A stretch of DNA of 8,692 nt from an uncultured Oscillospiraceae bacterium (GCA_934565425.1 CAKTHW010000066.1:1-8692); one strand, 5' to 3'; positions 1-6,102 are shown, counted from the first letter of the stretch. Notes: generated by a model not told the origin, from the sequence alone. Numbers and translations: made by a program.

Positions 1-782
1 TTCTGAAGGTCATTCCCAAGCCAGAGACCAGCCTGAGTATCCTGGTGCCCTATCCCGACCTAACGACCGGCATCGGCAGCGTCCTGAATATTTTGCGGGC
101 GGACGCCAACCCCACGGCAGTGGAATTTATGGAACGGAATGTGGTAAGAGTGGGCGAGGACTTTTCCGGCGTTCGGTATCCCTGTCCGGAGGCGGGTTCC
201 TATATCCTGCTCACCTTTGACGGCAGGGAAAGGGAAGTGGCCGCCAATGCAGAACGCATCCAAGCCCTGGCTCTCTCCAGCGGCGCCCTGGATTACATCT
301 TCCTCACCGACCCTCAGCAGGCGGCGGACATCTGGAAGGTGCGCGGCGCCCTGGTCAAGGCGGTGGAAGCGGTGTCCGAGCAGGAGCCAGTGGACATCGT
401 GGTGCCCATCAACCGGACGGCGGAGTTTATCGGCTACATCAACCAGTTGGAGCAGTCCAGCGGGATGCGCATGGTCAGCTTCGGCCACGCCGGAGATGGA
501 AACGTCCACCTGTGCGTGGTGCGCGGCCATCGGGACGAGGCTACCTGGCAGAAAGAGCTCCATGCAAACATGGACAAGGCGTACCACAAAGCCTATGAAC
601 TGGGCGGCATCGCCTCCGGCGAGCACGGCATTGGCATCAGCAAGCGCCGCTACTTTTTGCGGGAGACCCACTGGGAGAACCTGCGTGCCATGAATCAGAT
701 CAAGGACGCCCTGGACCCGCTCCATATTTTGAACGACAAAAAATCCTATCTGGTAGGAGGACAAGATGAAACAGCTATCTGA
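1..782 (+). CDS. FAD-linked 2-hydroxyacid oxidase/dehydrogenase (GlcD/D-LDH type), C-terminal part, 5' end cut by window
   Basis: The frame is open from base 3 to the stop at 780-782, giving about 259 visible residues. The first in-frame GTG (45) lies in the middle of the domain and is not the start. Residue numbers here count from codon 45. The visible part is the FAD-linked oxidase C-terminal domain: FGHAGDGNVH at 146-155, GEHGIG at 192-197, and the closing DPLHILN at 224-230, all hallmarks of the GlcD/D-lactate dehydrogenase family. The N-terminal FAD-binding (PCMH) domain would lie upstream. Such enzymes oxidise a D-2-hydroxyacid such as lactate or glycolate to the 2-oxoacid in the cytoplasm, in some anaerobes together with an electron-transfer flavoprotein; whether EtfAB genes lie upstream cannot be seen. 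The 3' end overlaps the aminotransferase gene by 17 bases, suggesting translational coupling. Family is near certain; substrate unknown. Confidence 0.93.
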   Translation, partial: LKVIPKPETSLSILVPYPDLTTGIGSVLNILRADANPTAVEFMERNVVRVGEDFSGVRYPCPEAGSYILLTFDGREREVAANAERIQALALSSGALDYIFLTDPQQAADIWKVRGALVKAVEAVSEQEPVDIVVPINRTAEFIGYINQLEQSSGMRMVSFGHAGDGNVHLCVVRGHRDEATWQKELHANMDKAYHKAYELGGIASGEHGIGISKRRYFLRETHWENLRAMNQIKDALDPLHILNDKKSYLVGGQDETAI

Positions 783-1932
783 ACGTACCAAGACCTTTAC
801 CGATTCCGTCATCCGCCGGATGACCCGAGTCTCGCTCCAATACAACGCCATCAACCTGTCCCAGGGCTTTCCCGACTTCGAGCCGCCTAAGGCCATCTTA
901 GACCGGCTGGCAGAAGTAGCCCACGAGGACTTCCATCAGTACGCCATCACCTGGGGCGCACAGAACTTCCGCGAAGCTCTGGCGGCCAAGCAGTCTAAGC
1001 TCATGGGGCGCACCATCGACCCCAACGGAGAGATTGTGGTCACCTGCGGCAGCACCGAGGCCATGATGGCAGCCATGATGACCGTGGCCAACCCTGGCGA
1101 TAAGGTCATCGTGTTCTCCCCCTTCTACGAAAACTACGGGGCGGACACCATCCTCTCCGGCGCGGAACCCATCTACGTGCCCCTGCACCCGCCCGAGTTC
1201 CACTTTAACGTGGACGAGCTGGAAGCAGCCTTCCAGCAGGACCCCAAAGCGCTCATCCTGTGCAACCCCTCCAACCCCTGCGGCAAGGTGTTCACCTACG
1301 ACGAGCTGAAGATCATCGCCGACCTGGCGGAGAAATATGACACCTACGTCATAACCGATGAAGTGTACGAGCACATTGTCTATGAACCCAACCGCCACGT
1401 CTATTTCGCCTCCCTGCCCGGCATGTGGGAGCGCACCCTCTCCTGCAGCTCCCTCTCCAAGACATACTCCATCACCGGCTGGCGTTTGGGCTACATCATC
1501 GCCCCGCCCCACATCATCGACGTGGCCAAAAAAGTCCACGACTTCCTGACCGTAGGCGCAGCGGCACCCCTCCAGGAGGCGGCGGTCACCGGCCTGCGGT
1601 TCGGAGACGACTACTATAAGTGGCTCCAGGACAAGTACACTGCCAAAAAAGACCTGTTCCTGAACGGCCTGGACGCCATCGGCATCTCCCACACCAACCC
1701 CCAAGGCGCGTACTACGTCCTGCTGGACATCTCCGAGTTCGGCTACGCCAGCGACCTGGAATTCTGCGACGTGCTGGCGCGGGAAGTGGGGGTGGGGGCC
1801 GTCCCCGGCTCCAGCTTTTTCCGGGAACCGGTGAACCACCTCATCCGCCTCCACTTCGCCAAAAAGGACGAGACCTTGAACGCCGCTCTGAACCGGTTGG
1901 AGGACATCCGGAAGAAGATTCCGGCCAGATGA
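766..1932 (+). CDS. Class I/II PLP-dependent aminotransferase, 388 aa
   Basis: This is a complete fold-type I aminotransferase of the aspartate aminotransferase superfamily, at the usual length (about 390 residues). Visible landmarks are the substrate-pocket stretch NLSQGFPDFEPP at 30-41, NPSNPCG at 167-173 with the PLP-contacting Asn170, the DEVYEH segment with Asp198 and Tyr201, the PLP lysine in SSLSKTYSITGWR (Lys232) with Arg240, and Arg361 in RLHFAKKD, the expected carboxylate-binding arginine. It would move an amino group between an amino acid and a 2-oxoacid in the cytoplasm. The ATG at 766 is set by AGGAGG at 755-760, five bases upstream and inside the preceding oxidase gene, so the two genes are probably translated together. 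The partner suggests the oxidase may supply its 2-oxoacid, but this is inference. No intrinsic terminator is seen after it. The exact substrate, often aspartate, aromatic or methionine-type in this group, cannot be told. Confidence 0.95.
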   Translation: MKQLSERTKTFTDSVIRRMTRVSLQYNAINLSQGFPDFEPPKAILDRLAEVAHEDFHQYAITWGAQNFREALAAKQSKLMGRTIDPNGEIVVTCGSTEAMMAAMMTVANPGDKVIVFSPFYENYGADTILSGAEPIYVPLHPPEFHFNVDELEAAFQQDPKALILCNPSNPCGKVFTYDELKIIADLAEKYDTYVITDEVYEHIVYEPNRHVYFASLPGMWERTLSCSSLSKTYSITGWRLGYIIAPPHIIDVAKKVHDFLTVGAAAPLQEAAVTGLRFGDDYYKWLQDKYTAKKDLFLNGLDAIGISHTNPQGAYYVLLDISEFGYASDLEFCDVLAREVGVGAVPGSSFFREPVNHLIRLHFAKKDETLNAALNRLEDIRKKIPAR

Positions 1933-2042
1933 ACGAGGATTTCCTTGTAATCATCGGCAGAAAAACGAAAAAAACGGAAAATCTCTCTGAAAATAGGACA
2001 ATGTGACCAAAACAGAACGGGGACTTTTAGCGAAAGTGACTA

Positions 2043-2071
2043 TTGAGACCCTCTCCGCCTTCCCATATAAT
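2043..2071 (+). promoter_or_regulatory. Sigma-A-type promoter for the 84-aa gene (and possibly the MATE gene)
   Basis: TTGAGA (2043-2048, five of six consensus bases) and a perfect TATAAT (2066-2071) are separated by exactly 17 bases. It is the best promoter match in the window and sits in an AT-rich island in otherwise GC-rich DNA. Transcription would begin near 2078, leaving an untranslated leader of about 80 bases before the ATG at 2159. Just upstream, a short dyad ACTTT-TAGCG-AAAGT (2023-2037) abuts the -35 and could be part of an operator, though five base pairs is weak. Confidence 0.75.
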
Positions 2072-2111
2072 TGGAGTATCGAAAGATTATCATGAGAACA
2101 TCCACTGCCCG

Positions 2112-2135
2112 CCGCCCGTAGAGGACTGAGGGCGG
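2112..2135 (+). other. Small hairpin in the leader of the 84-aa gene
   Basis: CCGCCC (2112-2117) is complementary to GGGCGG (2130-2135) with a 12-base loop, inside the predicted untranslated leader and ending eight bases before the AGGAGGG ribosome site. The stem is GC-only and may fold. It does not match any riboswitch core I know, and its role is unknown. Confidence 0.35.
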
Positions 2136-2158
2136 TAGAATGCAGGAGGGAAAGAGAT

Positions 2159-2413
2159 ATGAAAAAAGGAAGCCTGTGGTACAGCGCCAACGAGGATCAG
2201 GTGAATGTAGTGCGCAGCTTCGGCTGGCACTGCCACGGCCTGCAGCCCGGTCAGCCCATCACCTACGAGATCCAGCCCGACATCGACCGACCCAGCACCT
2301 TCCGGTGGGCAAAGACCACCCTGGAGAAGGATGAGAACGGCTGGTATCTGGCAGGCACCGACCTGCGTGGGGAAGAGCTGAACGGCACCATCATCGACAT
2401 CGACGAACTGTAA
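2159..2413 (+). CDS. Small protein of unknown function, 84 aa
   Basis: The start at 2159 is fixed by AGGAGGG at 2144-2150, eight bases upstream, and by the strong promoter at 2043-2071. The protein is acidic in its C-terminal half, has no signal peptide or membrane segment, and is expected in the cytoplasm. It reads as a small beta-rich module: an N-terminal strand MKKGSLWYS, a basic-aromatic part with Trp-His-Cys-His near residues 23-26, a Gly-Pro-rich turn, then TTLEKDENGWYLAGTD and NGTIIDIDEL at the end. The closing pattern of a Gly-Trp-Tyr strand followed by a Leu/Gly-Ile-Ile strand recalls the small DUF5348-like proteins of Clostridia, but this is an impression from memory. The HCH cluster alone does not make a metal site. 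A terminator follows 50 bases after the stop, so it can be made as a single-gene transcript. Real gene likely; function unknown. Confidence 0.8.
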   Translation: MKKGSLWYSANEDQVNVVRSFGWHCHGLQPGQPITYEIQPDIDRPSTFRWAKTTLEKDENGWYLAGTDLRGEELNGTIIDIDEL

Positions 2414-2427
2414 CACCCTTGTGCCGT

Positions 2428-2450
2428 CGGTCACTGGCACCCAGTCACCG
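2428..2450 (+). repeat. Imperfect dyad before the terminator
   Basis: CGGTCACTGG (2428-2437) and CCAGTCACCG (2441-2450) pair over nine of ten positions around a three-base CAC centre; the fifth pair is a C-C mismatch. The dyad lies in the transcribed gap between the 84-aa gene and the terminator at 2463-2495. It could be a 3' stabilising hairpin or part of a switch controlling read-through. No T-run follows. Confidence 0.35.
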
Positions 2451-2462
2451 TCCGAACACAGC

Positions 2463-2495
2463 AAGAGCCGCGTCCCATGCTGGACGCGGCTTTTT
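2463..2495 (+). terminator. Intrinsic terminator after the 84-aa gene
   Basis: A perfect 10-bp GC-rich stem, AGCCGCGTCC (2466-2475) with GGACGCGGCT (2482-2491), encloses the loop CATGCT. The stem arm runs into five Ts (2491-2495), and the A-rich bases just before it (2463-2464) can lengthen the stem. It would end transcripts from the promoter at 2043. It stands only 46 bases ahead of the MATE start codon. Confidence 0.88.
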
Positions 2496-2498
2496 CCG

Positions 2499-2520
2499 AG
2501 GGGCGACGCCCCTGATTTTC
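2499..2520 (+). other. Second GC hairpin with a short T stretch, just upstream of the MATE ribosome site
   Basis: AGGGGC (2499-2504) pairs with GCCCCT (2508-2513) around the loop GAC, then GATTTTC follows. It resembles a weak terminator or attenuator and comes four bases after the T-run of the main terminator, so the two hairpins are in tandem. The MATE ribosome site begins seven bases later. Confidence 0.45.
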
Positions 2521-2526
2521 AGAGAG

Positions 2527-2533
2527 AAAGGAG
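2527..2533 (+). promoter_or_regulatory. Ribosome binding site that fixes the MATE start
   Basis: AAAGGAG lies eight bases before the ATG at 2542. The frame is open upstream to a TTG at 2419, but such an extension would run through the terminator and encode an Arg/Pro-rich tail unlike any MATE N-terminus. The overlapping ATG at 2537 is in another frame. Confidence 0.85.
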
Positions 2534-2541
2534 CGGATGAA

Positions 2542-3879
2542 ATGTCCGGTCAGAACGACCTCACCCAAGGCAACATCACCAGTATGCTCCTGCGCTACGC
2601 AGGTCCCTTTGTGGTCTCCAACTTTTTGCAGGCCACCTATAACATCGCTGATATGATCATCGCAGGCCACTACGGCGGCTCCTCTTACGCCCAGTCCGCC
2701 ATCGGCAACAGCTCCACCGTCATCAACCTGCTCACCCAGGTCATCATCGGCATCACCATCGGCGGCGGCGTCCTCATCGGCCAGTACTATGGTGCGAAGC
2801 AGAAAAAAGAGTGCCAGGAGACCACCGGCTCCCTGTTCACCATGGGTCTGCTCATCGGTCTGGGCGTGGCTGTCGTCCTCTTCTTGATGGCAAATCAGAT
2901 CATGATCTGGATGGATGCCCCGGCCCTGGAACAGTCCCAGCAGTACCTGCGCATCTGCGCCGTAGGTATGTTCTTCGTCACCGTCTACAACGCCGCCTGC
3001 GCCGCCCTGCGCGCGGTGGGGGACTCCAAACGTCCCTTTATCTGTGTGGCGGTCAGCGTGGCGTTGAACATCGTCCTGGACTTGGTGTTCATGGCCGGTC
3101 TCAACATGGGCGTGGCCGGTGCTGCATGGGCCACTGTCATCGCTCAGATCGTCAGCGCTATCATGTCCGTCTTCTACCTGTGGCGGGAGAAGGAGCTGTT
3201 CGGCCTGTGCGTCCAGGCGCTGAAGCTGCAGGGGGATAAGGTGAAGAGCGTGTTGAAGGTCGGCCTGCCCTGCGCCGTCCAGATGAGCGTGGTCAGCATC
3301 GCTTGGATCGTGGTCACCACCCTGGTCAACTCCTATGACGTCAACGTCTCCGCCGCCAGCAGCGTCACCATGAAGATCTCCCAGCTGGCACAGCTGTTCA
3401 GCGCCGCCATGTACAGCGCCGTCAGCGGGATTGTGGCGCAGTGCGCCGGCGCCAAGGATTATGACCGGATTCGCAAGGTGGTTCATCGTGCTATCGCCAT
3501 CACCTTGAGCGTCACCGTGGTGCTGGTGGTCATCGTGGAGCTGACCGCCCCCGGTCTGGTGGCCATCTTCACCCCCGACCCGGAGACCCAGCACTACGCC
3601 GCCATCAACGTCCGCATCGACATCCTGGGACAGCTGTTCTTCGCCATCTTCATGATCTACCACGGCCTGGCGGTGGGCGTGGGCAACACCTGGTTCGTCT
3701 TCTTCAGCAGCTTCTGTAACTGCATCCTGGCTCGGCTTATCCTGGCCATCACCTTCAACCACTTCTTCGGCCTCATGGGTCTGTATTGGGCCTGCATGAT
3801 CGCCCCCTTCGTCTCCGTCCCCCTGGGGTTCTGGTATGAGCGATCCAACCGTTGGATGCGTTCTATCGCAAAGGACTGA
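2542..3879 (+). CDS. MATE-family multidrug/organic cation efflux transporter, 445 aa
   Basis: This is an integral membrane antiporter of the MATE (MatE/NorM-DinF-like) family, which exports drugs or other organic cations in exchange for Na+ or H+. The length and the pattern of about 12 hydrophobic segments, in two six-helix halves joined near residues 215-240, fit the family. Diagnostic stretches are the N-terminal LTQGNITSMLLRYAGPFVVSN region (7-27), CAALRAVGDSKRPF (153-166), the conserved VLDLVFMAGLNMGVAGAAWATV run beginning at 178, and in the second half GIVAQCAGAKDYDR (296-309) and HGLAVGVGNTW (374-384). The start is ATG 2542 with AAAGGAG eight bases upstream. No promoter is visible between the terminator at 2463-2495 and the gene, so expression may need read-through from 2043. 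No terminator of the usual kind follows it before the next gene. Substrate cannot be inferred. Confidence 0.94.
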   Translation: MSGQNDLTQGNITSMLLRYAGPFVVSNFLQATYNIADMIIAGHYGGSSYAQSAIGNSSTVINLLTQVIIGITIGGGVLIGQYYGAKQKKECQETTGSLFTMGLLIGLGVAVVLFLMANQIMIWMDAPALEQSQQYLRICAVGMFFVTVYNAACAALRAVGDSKRPFICVAVSVALNIVLDLVFMAGLNMGVAGAAWATVIAQIVSAIMSVFYLWREKELFGLCVQALKLQGDKVKSVLKVGLPCAVQMSVVSIAWIVVTTLVNSYDVNVSAASSVTMKISQLAQLFSAAMYSAVSGIVAQCAGAKDYDRIRKVVHRAIAITLSVTVVLVVIVELTAPGLVAIFTPDPETQHYAAINVRIDILGQLFFAIFMIYHGLAVGVGNTWFVFFSSFCNCILARLILAITFNHFFGLMGLYWACMIAPFVSVPLGFWYERSNRWMRSIAKD

Positions 3880-3899
3880 GGGAAAATCGTGGGAAGTTA

Positions 3900-3934
3900 T
3901 GCAAAATCACCAAAGGAAACCCCTTGATTTTGCA
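3900..3934 (+). repeat. Perfect 10-bp inverted repeat overlapping the -35 of the next promoter
   Basis: TGCAAAATCA (3900-3909) and TGATTTTGCA (3925-3934) are exact inverted copies, 15 bases apart. The arms are AT-rich and no T-run follows, so a terminator for the MATE gene is unlikely. The right arm overlaps the -35 TTGATT (3924-3929), a position where a bound repressor would block RNA polymerase. The arm centres are 25 bases apart. Candidate operator; the regulator is unknown. Confidence 0.55.
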
Positions 3935-3952
3935 GACAAGAGCTGTTATCAT
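3924..3952 (+). promoter_or_regulatory. Candidate promoter of the amino-acid-binding lipoprotein gene
   Basis: TTGATT (3924-3929, four of six) and TATCAT (3947-3952, five of six) are 17 bases apart. Transcription would start near 3959, giving a leader of about 55 bases. A second possible -10, TATAAT at 3986-3991, has no recognisable -35 at 16-18 bases and would leave almost no leader before the ribosome site, so I prefer the upstream one. Confidence 0.55.
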
Positions 3953-3965
3953 GAGAGTTAAATCC

Positions 3966-3996
3966 GAATAATTAGGGTTGATTCGTATAATTATTC
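3966..3996 (+). repeat. Perfect 9-bp AT-rich inverted repeat before the lipoprotein gene; ArgR-box-like right arm
   Basis: GAATAATTA (3966-3974) and TAATTATTC (3988-3996) are exact inverted copies with 13 bases between. The right arm with flanks (3984-3997, CGTATAATTATTCA) agrees at 12 of 14 positions with the E. coli-type ARG-box core TGAATWWWWATTCA as I remember it. The left arm keeps only the first half of such a box. ArgR control of an amino-acid uptake gene would make sense, but this is inference. Otherwise it is a leader hairpin or a site for another regulator. Confidence 0.5.
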
Positions 3997-3998
3997 AA

Positions 3999-4004
3999 AA
4001 GGAG
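3999..4004 (+). promoter_or_regulatory. Ribosome binding site that fixes the lipoprotein start
   Basis: AAGGAG lies nine bases before ATG 4014. The in-frame TTG at 3978 would add 12 residues ahead of a perfect lipoprotein signal peptide, and has no ribosome site of its own. Confidence 0.88.
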
Positions 4005-4013
4005 CTACTGAAA

Positions 4014-4847
4014 ATGAAAAAAGTATCTGCACTGATTCTGGCACTGGCTATGTGCACTGCCATGCTCACCGCTTGCGGCGGCGGCAACAGCAACACCACC
4101 GCTTCCACCGGCAGCGCTGCACCCGCACCCACCACTTCCGCTGCTACCTCCGAAGCAGGCGCTGACGAAGGCTACAAGCTGGTCAAGGAAGGCACCCTGA
4201 CCATGGCCACCAACGCTTACTTCCCCCCCTATGAATACTATGATGGCCAGGACATCATCGGTATCGACGCTGACATCGCCAAGGCCATCGCTGACAAGAT
4301 GGGTCTGGAGCTGAAGATCGAGGATATGGAATTCGACTCCATCATCACCGCTGTCTCCACCGGCAAGGCTGACCTGGGTCTGGCTGGCATGACCGTCACC
4401 CCCGACCGTCAGAAGAACGTTGACTTCTCCGACTCCTATGCTACCGGCATCCAGTCCGTCATCGTCAAGGAAGACTCCACCATCACCAAGATCGACGACC
4501 TGCAGGGCAAGAAGATCGGCGTCCAGCTGTCCACCACTGGTGACATCTATGCAACCGACGACTTCGGCAAGGATTCCGTCGTTCAGTACAACAAGGGCAA
4601 CGACGCTGTCATGGCTCTGACCCAGGGTCAGGTGGACGCTGTCATCATCGACAACGAACCCGCTAAGTCCTATGTGGAAGCCAACAAGGGTCTGAAGATC
4701 CTGGACACCGAATATGCTACTGAAAACTATGCAGCTTGCATCTCCAAGGATAACGCTGGCCTGACCAAGGCAGTCAACAAGGCACTGGCTGAACTGAAGG
4801 CTGACGGCACCCTGCAGAAGATCGTTGATAAGTATATCAAGGCTTAA
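4014..4847 (+). CDS. Amino-acid ABC transporter substrate-binding lipoprotein, 277 aa
   Basis: This is a family 3 (polar amino acid) periplasmic-binding-type protein, anchored outside the membrane to feed an ABC importer. Residues 1-20 are a lipoprotein signal with lipobox LTAC and lipidated Cys21. Residues 22-52 are a Ser/Thr/Ala/Pro-rich linker. The binding domain follows: TNAYFPPYEYYDG (66-78), GIDADIAKAIADKMG (83-97), the ligand signature GMTVTPDRQKNVDFS (125-139) with Arg132, which in this family holds the substrate carboxylate, and IIDNEPA (211-217) with Asp214, the usual amino-group ligand. Arg132 is the only arginine in the mature protein. Alanine codons are mostly GCT with no GCG, unlike neighbouring genes, a sign of high expression. 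No permease or ATPase gene adjoins it, and a terminator follows, so it is an orphan in this window. Which amino acid it binds is not readable. Confidence 0.93.
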   Translation: MKKVSALILALAMCTAMLTACGGGNSNTTASTGSAAPAPTTSAATSEAGADEGYKLVKEGTLTMATNAYFPPYEYYDGQDIIGIDADIAKAIADKMGLELKIEDMEFDSIITAVSTGKADLGLAGMTVTPDRQKNVDFSDSYATGIQSVIVKEDSTITKIDDLQGKKIGVQLSTTGDIYATDDFGKDSVVQYNKGNDAVMALTQGQVDAVIIDNEPAKSYVEANKGLKILDTEYATENYAACISKDNAGLTKAVNKALAELKADGTLQKIVDKYIKA

Positions 4848-4890
4848 TCAGGACGTTTGACCGGATATCAACCCCAATCAAACAGATTTG

Positions 4891-4927
4891 CAGGAGCGGA
4901 CTCAAAGGGAGTCCGCTCCTGTTTTTT
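4891..4927 (+). terminator. Strong intrinsic terminator after the lipoprotein gene
   Basis: A perfect 13-bp stem, CAGGAGCGGACTC (4891-4903) with GAGTCCGCTCCTG (4909-4921), encloses the loop AAAGG and is followed by six Ts (4922-4927). It begins 43 bases after the stop codon, so the lipoprotein transcript is closed off from the glycosyltransferase. Confidence 0.95.
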
Positions 4928-4969
4928 GTCTGGAGGGGGCGGTTAAGGTTTGATTAAAAAACGGCAAAG

Positions 4970-4983
4970 CTTTTTGCAAAAAG
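4970..4983 (+). repeat. Perfect 14-bp palindrome upstream of the glycosyltransferase
   Basis: CTTTTTGCAAAAAG equals its own reverse complement. It lies just upstream of, and touching, the candidate promoter at 4985-5013. With no loop it is more likely a protein-binding site than an RNA hairpin. Low complexity (runs of T and A) raises the odds of chance, and the regulator is unknown. Confidence 0.4.
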
Positions 4984-4984
4984 G

Positions 4985-5013
4985 TTTTATTTATCTGGTG
5001 GATGTGTTAAAAT
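4985..5013 (+). promoter_or_regulatory. Candidate extended -10 promoter of the glycosyltransferase gene
   Basis: TAAAAT (5008-5013, five of six) is preceded one base earlier by TG (5005-5006), which makes an extended -10. The hexamer 17 bases upstream, TTTTAT (4985-4990), is a poor -35, as is common for extended -10 promoters. The preceding terminator means the gene needs its own promoter in this gap. Confidence 0.5.
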
Positions 5014-5064
5014 AGGGCAAGCAAGTGAAGCATAATATCGTGATTTTTGGAGCGTGTAACAATT

Positions 5065-6087
5065 ATGAAACTGATTACTTTTGCGGTGCCCTGCTATAAT
5101 TCCGCAGCCTATATGCGCCACTGTACAGACACCCTGCTGACCGGCGGCGACCAGGTGGAGATCATCCTGGTGGACGACGGCTCGGTAGACGACACCGCAG
5201 CCATCGCGGACGAGTACGCCCAGCGCTACCCCAACATCGTCCGCGCCATCCACCAGCCCAACGGCGGCCACGGCGAAGGGGTCAACCAGGGTCTGCGCAA
5301 CGCCCAGGGGATGTACTACAAGGTGGTGGACTCCGATGACTGGCTGAACGAAGATGCCTTGCAGCGGGTGCTGACCAAGCTGCGGGAACTGTCCCAGGGA
5401 GAAAATCCGCTGGATATGATGGTCTGCAACTACGTCTACGAGCATGTGGCAGAGGGCATCAGCAAGGTGGTACGCTACACCGATGTGTTCCCGGAAGGGA
5501 AGGTGTTCACCTGGGCGGACTTAGGGCACTGGAAGCCGTCGGAATACCTGCTCATGCACTCGGTCATCTACCGCACCCAGATGCTGCGGGACTGCGGCCT
5601 GGAGCTGCCCAAGCATACCTTCTATGTGGACAACATCTTCGTCTACCAGCCCCTGCCCCAGGTGAAGTCCATCTATTACATGAACGAAGACCTGTACCGC
5701 TACTTCATCGGCCGGGATGACCAGAGCGTCAACGAGCAGGTGATGATCAAGCGGGTGGATCAGCAGCTCCGGGTGACCCGGCTCATGCTGGACTTCTACT
5801 CCTACGACACCCTGCGCAGCTTTGAGCCGAAATTGGGCACCTATATGCTGCGCTACCTGTCCATGATGATGATGATCAGCTCTATCTTCCTCATCATGTC
5901 CGAGGAACCGGAGAACCTGGAGAAGAAGGACAAGCTGTGGAAGGACTTGAAGGCCAAGGACCCGGCCATGTACAAGAAGCTCCACTACCGCGCCCTCTCC
6001 ATCGCCGGCACTTTCCCTGGGAAGGGCGGGCGAAAGCTGAGCATTGGCCTGTATCACATCGCACAGAAGATCTACAAATTCAACTGA
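5065..6087 (+). CDS. Family 2 glycosyltransferase, 340 aa
   Basis: This is a GT-A-fold, family 2 (GT2) inverting glycosyltransferase. The N-terminus MKLITFAVPCYNSAAYMRHC is the classic opening of the domain. The nucleotide-binding LVDDGS lies at 35-40, NGGHGEGVNQGLRNA at 66-80, and the metal-binding DSDDW at 89-93 (the DXD motif). The acidic YVDN near 187-190 may serve as the catalytic base region. The second half has no clear transmembrane helix, only a short Met-rich hydrophobic stretch at about 267-279, so the enzyme is probably cytoplasmic or loosely membrane-bound. It would add a sugar from a nucleotide-sugar donor to a glycan or lipid; acceptor and sugar are unknown. I take ATG 5065; GGAG at 5049-5052 is 12 bases upstream, a long spacing. 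A TTG at 5047 would add six residues. It stands alone, closed by the terminator at 6103-6131. Confidence 0.92.
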   Translation: MKLITFAVPCYNSAAYMRHCTDTLLTGGDQVEIILVDDGSVDDTAAIADEYAQRYPNIVRAIHQPNGGHGEGVNQGLRNAQGMYYKVVDSDDWLNEDALQRVLTKLRELSQGENPLDMMVCNYVYEHVAEGISKVVRYTDVFPEGKVFTWADLGHWKPSEYLLMHSVIYRTQMLRDCGLELPKHTFYVDNIFVYQPLPQVKSIYYMNEDLYRYFIGRDDQSVNEQVMIKRVDQQLRVTRLMLDFYSYDTLRSFEPKLGTYMLRYLSMMMMISSIFLIMSEEPENLEKKDKLWKDLKAKDPAMYKKLHYRALSIAGTFPGKGGRKLSIGLYHIAQKIYKFN

Positions 6088-6102
6088 AGTCAGGAAAATG
6101 CA

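Noticed and set aside
898..1854. A 318-codon minus-strand frame opposite the aminotransferase, and a similar one at 60-896
   Set aside because: Both are shadows of well-identified plus-strand enzymes, with no ribosome site or domain.
1978..1999. Possible CodY box after the aminotransferase gene
   Set aside because: The best 15-base alignment to AATTTTCWGAAAATT has about four mismatches, and a similar stretch near 2515 has five; too weak.
2078..2158. Riboswitch in the leader of the 84-aa gene
   Set aside because: Only about 80 bases with one 6-bp hairpin; no conserved core of a known class could be matched by eye.
2431..3762. A 443-codon open frame on the minus strand opposite the MATE gene
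   Set aside because: It mirrors the codon pattern of the real gene, its protein is rich in His, Gly and Asp without any recognisable domain, and it has no ribosome site. The MATE reading is unmistakable.
3900..3934. Inverted repeat read as the terminator of the MATE gene
   Set aside because: The stem is AT-rich with a 15-base loop and is followed by GACAAG, not a T-run. An operator role is more likely.
3986..3991. TATAAT as the main -10 of the lipoprotein gene
   Set aside because: No -35 at the right distance, and transcription would begin at the ribosome site. Kept only as an alternative.
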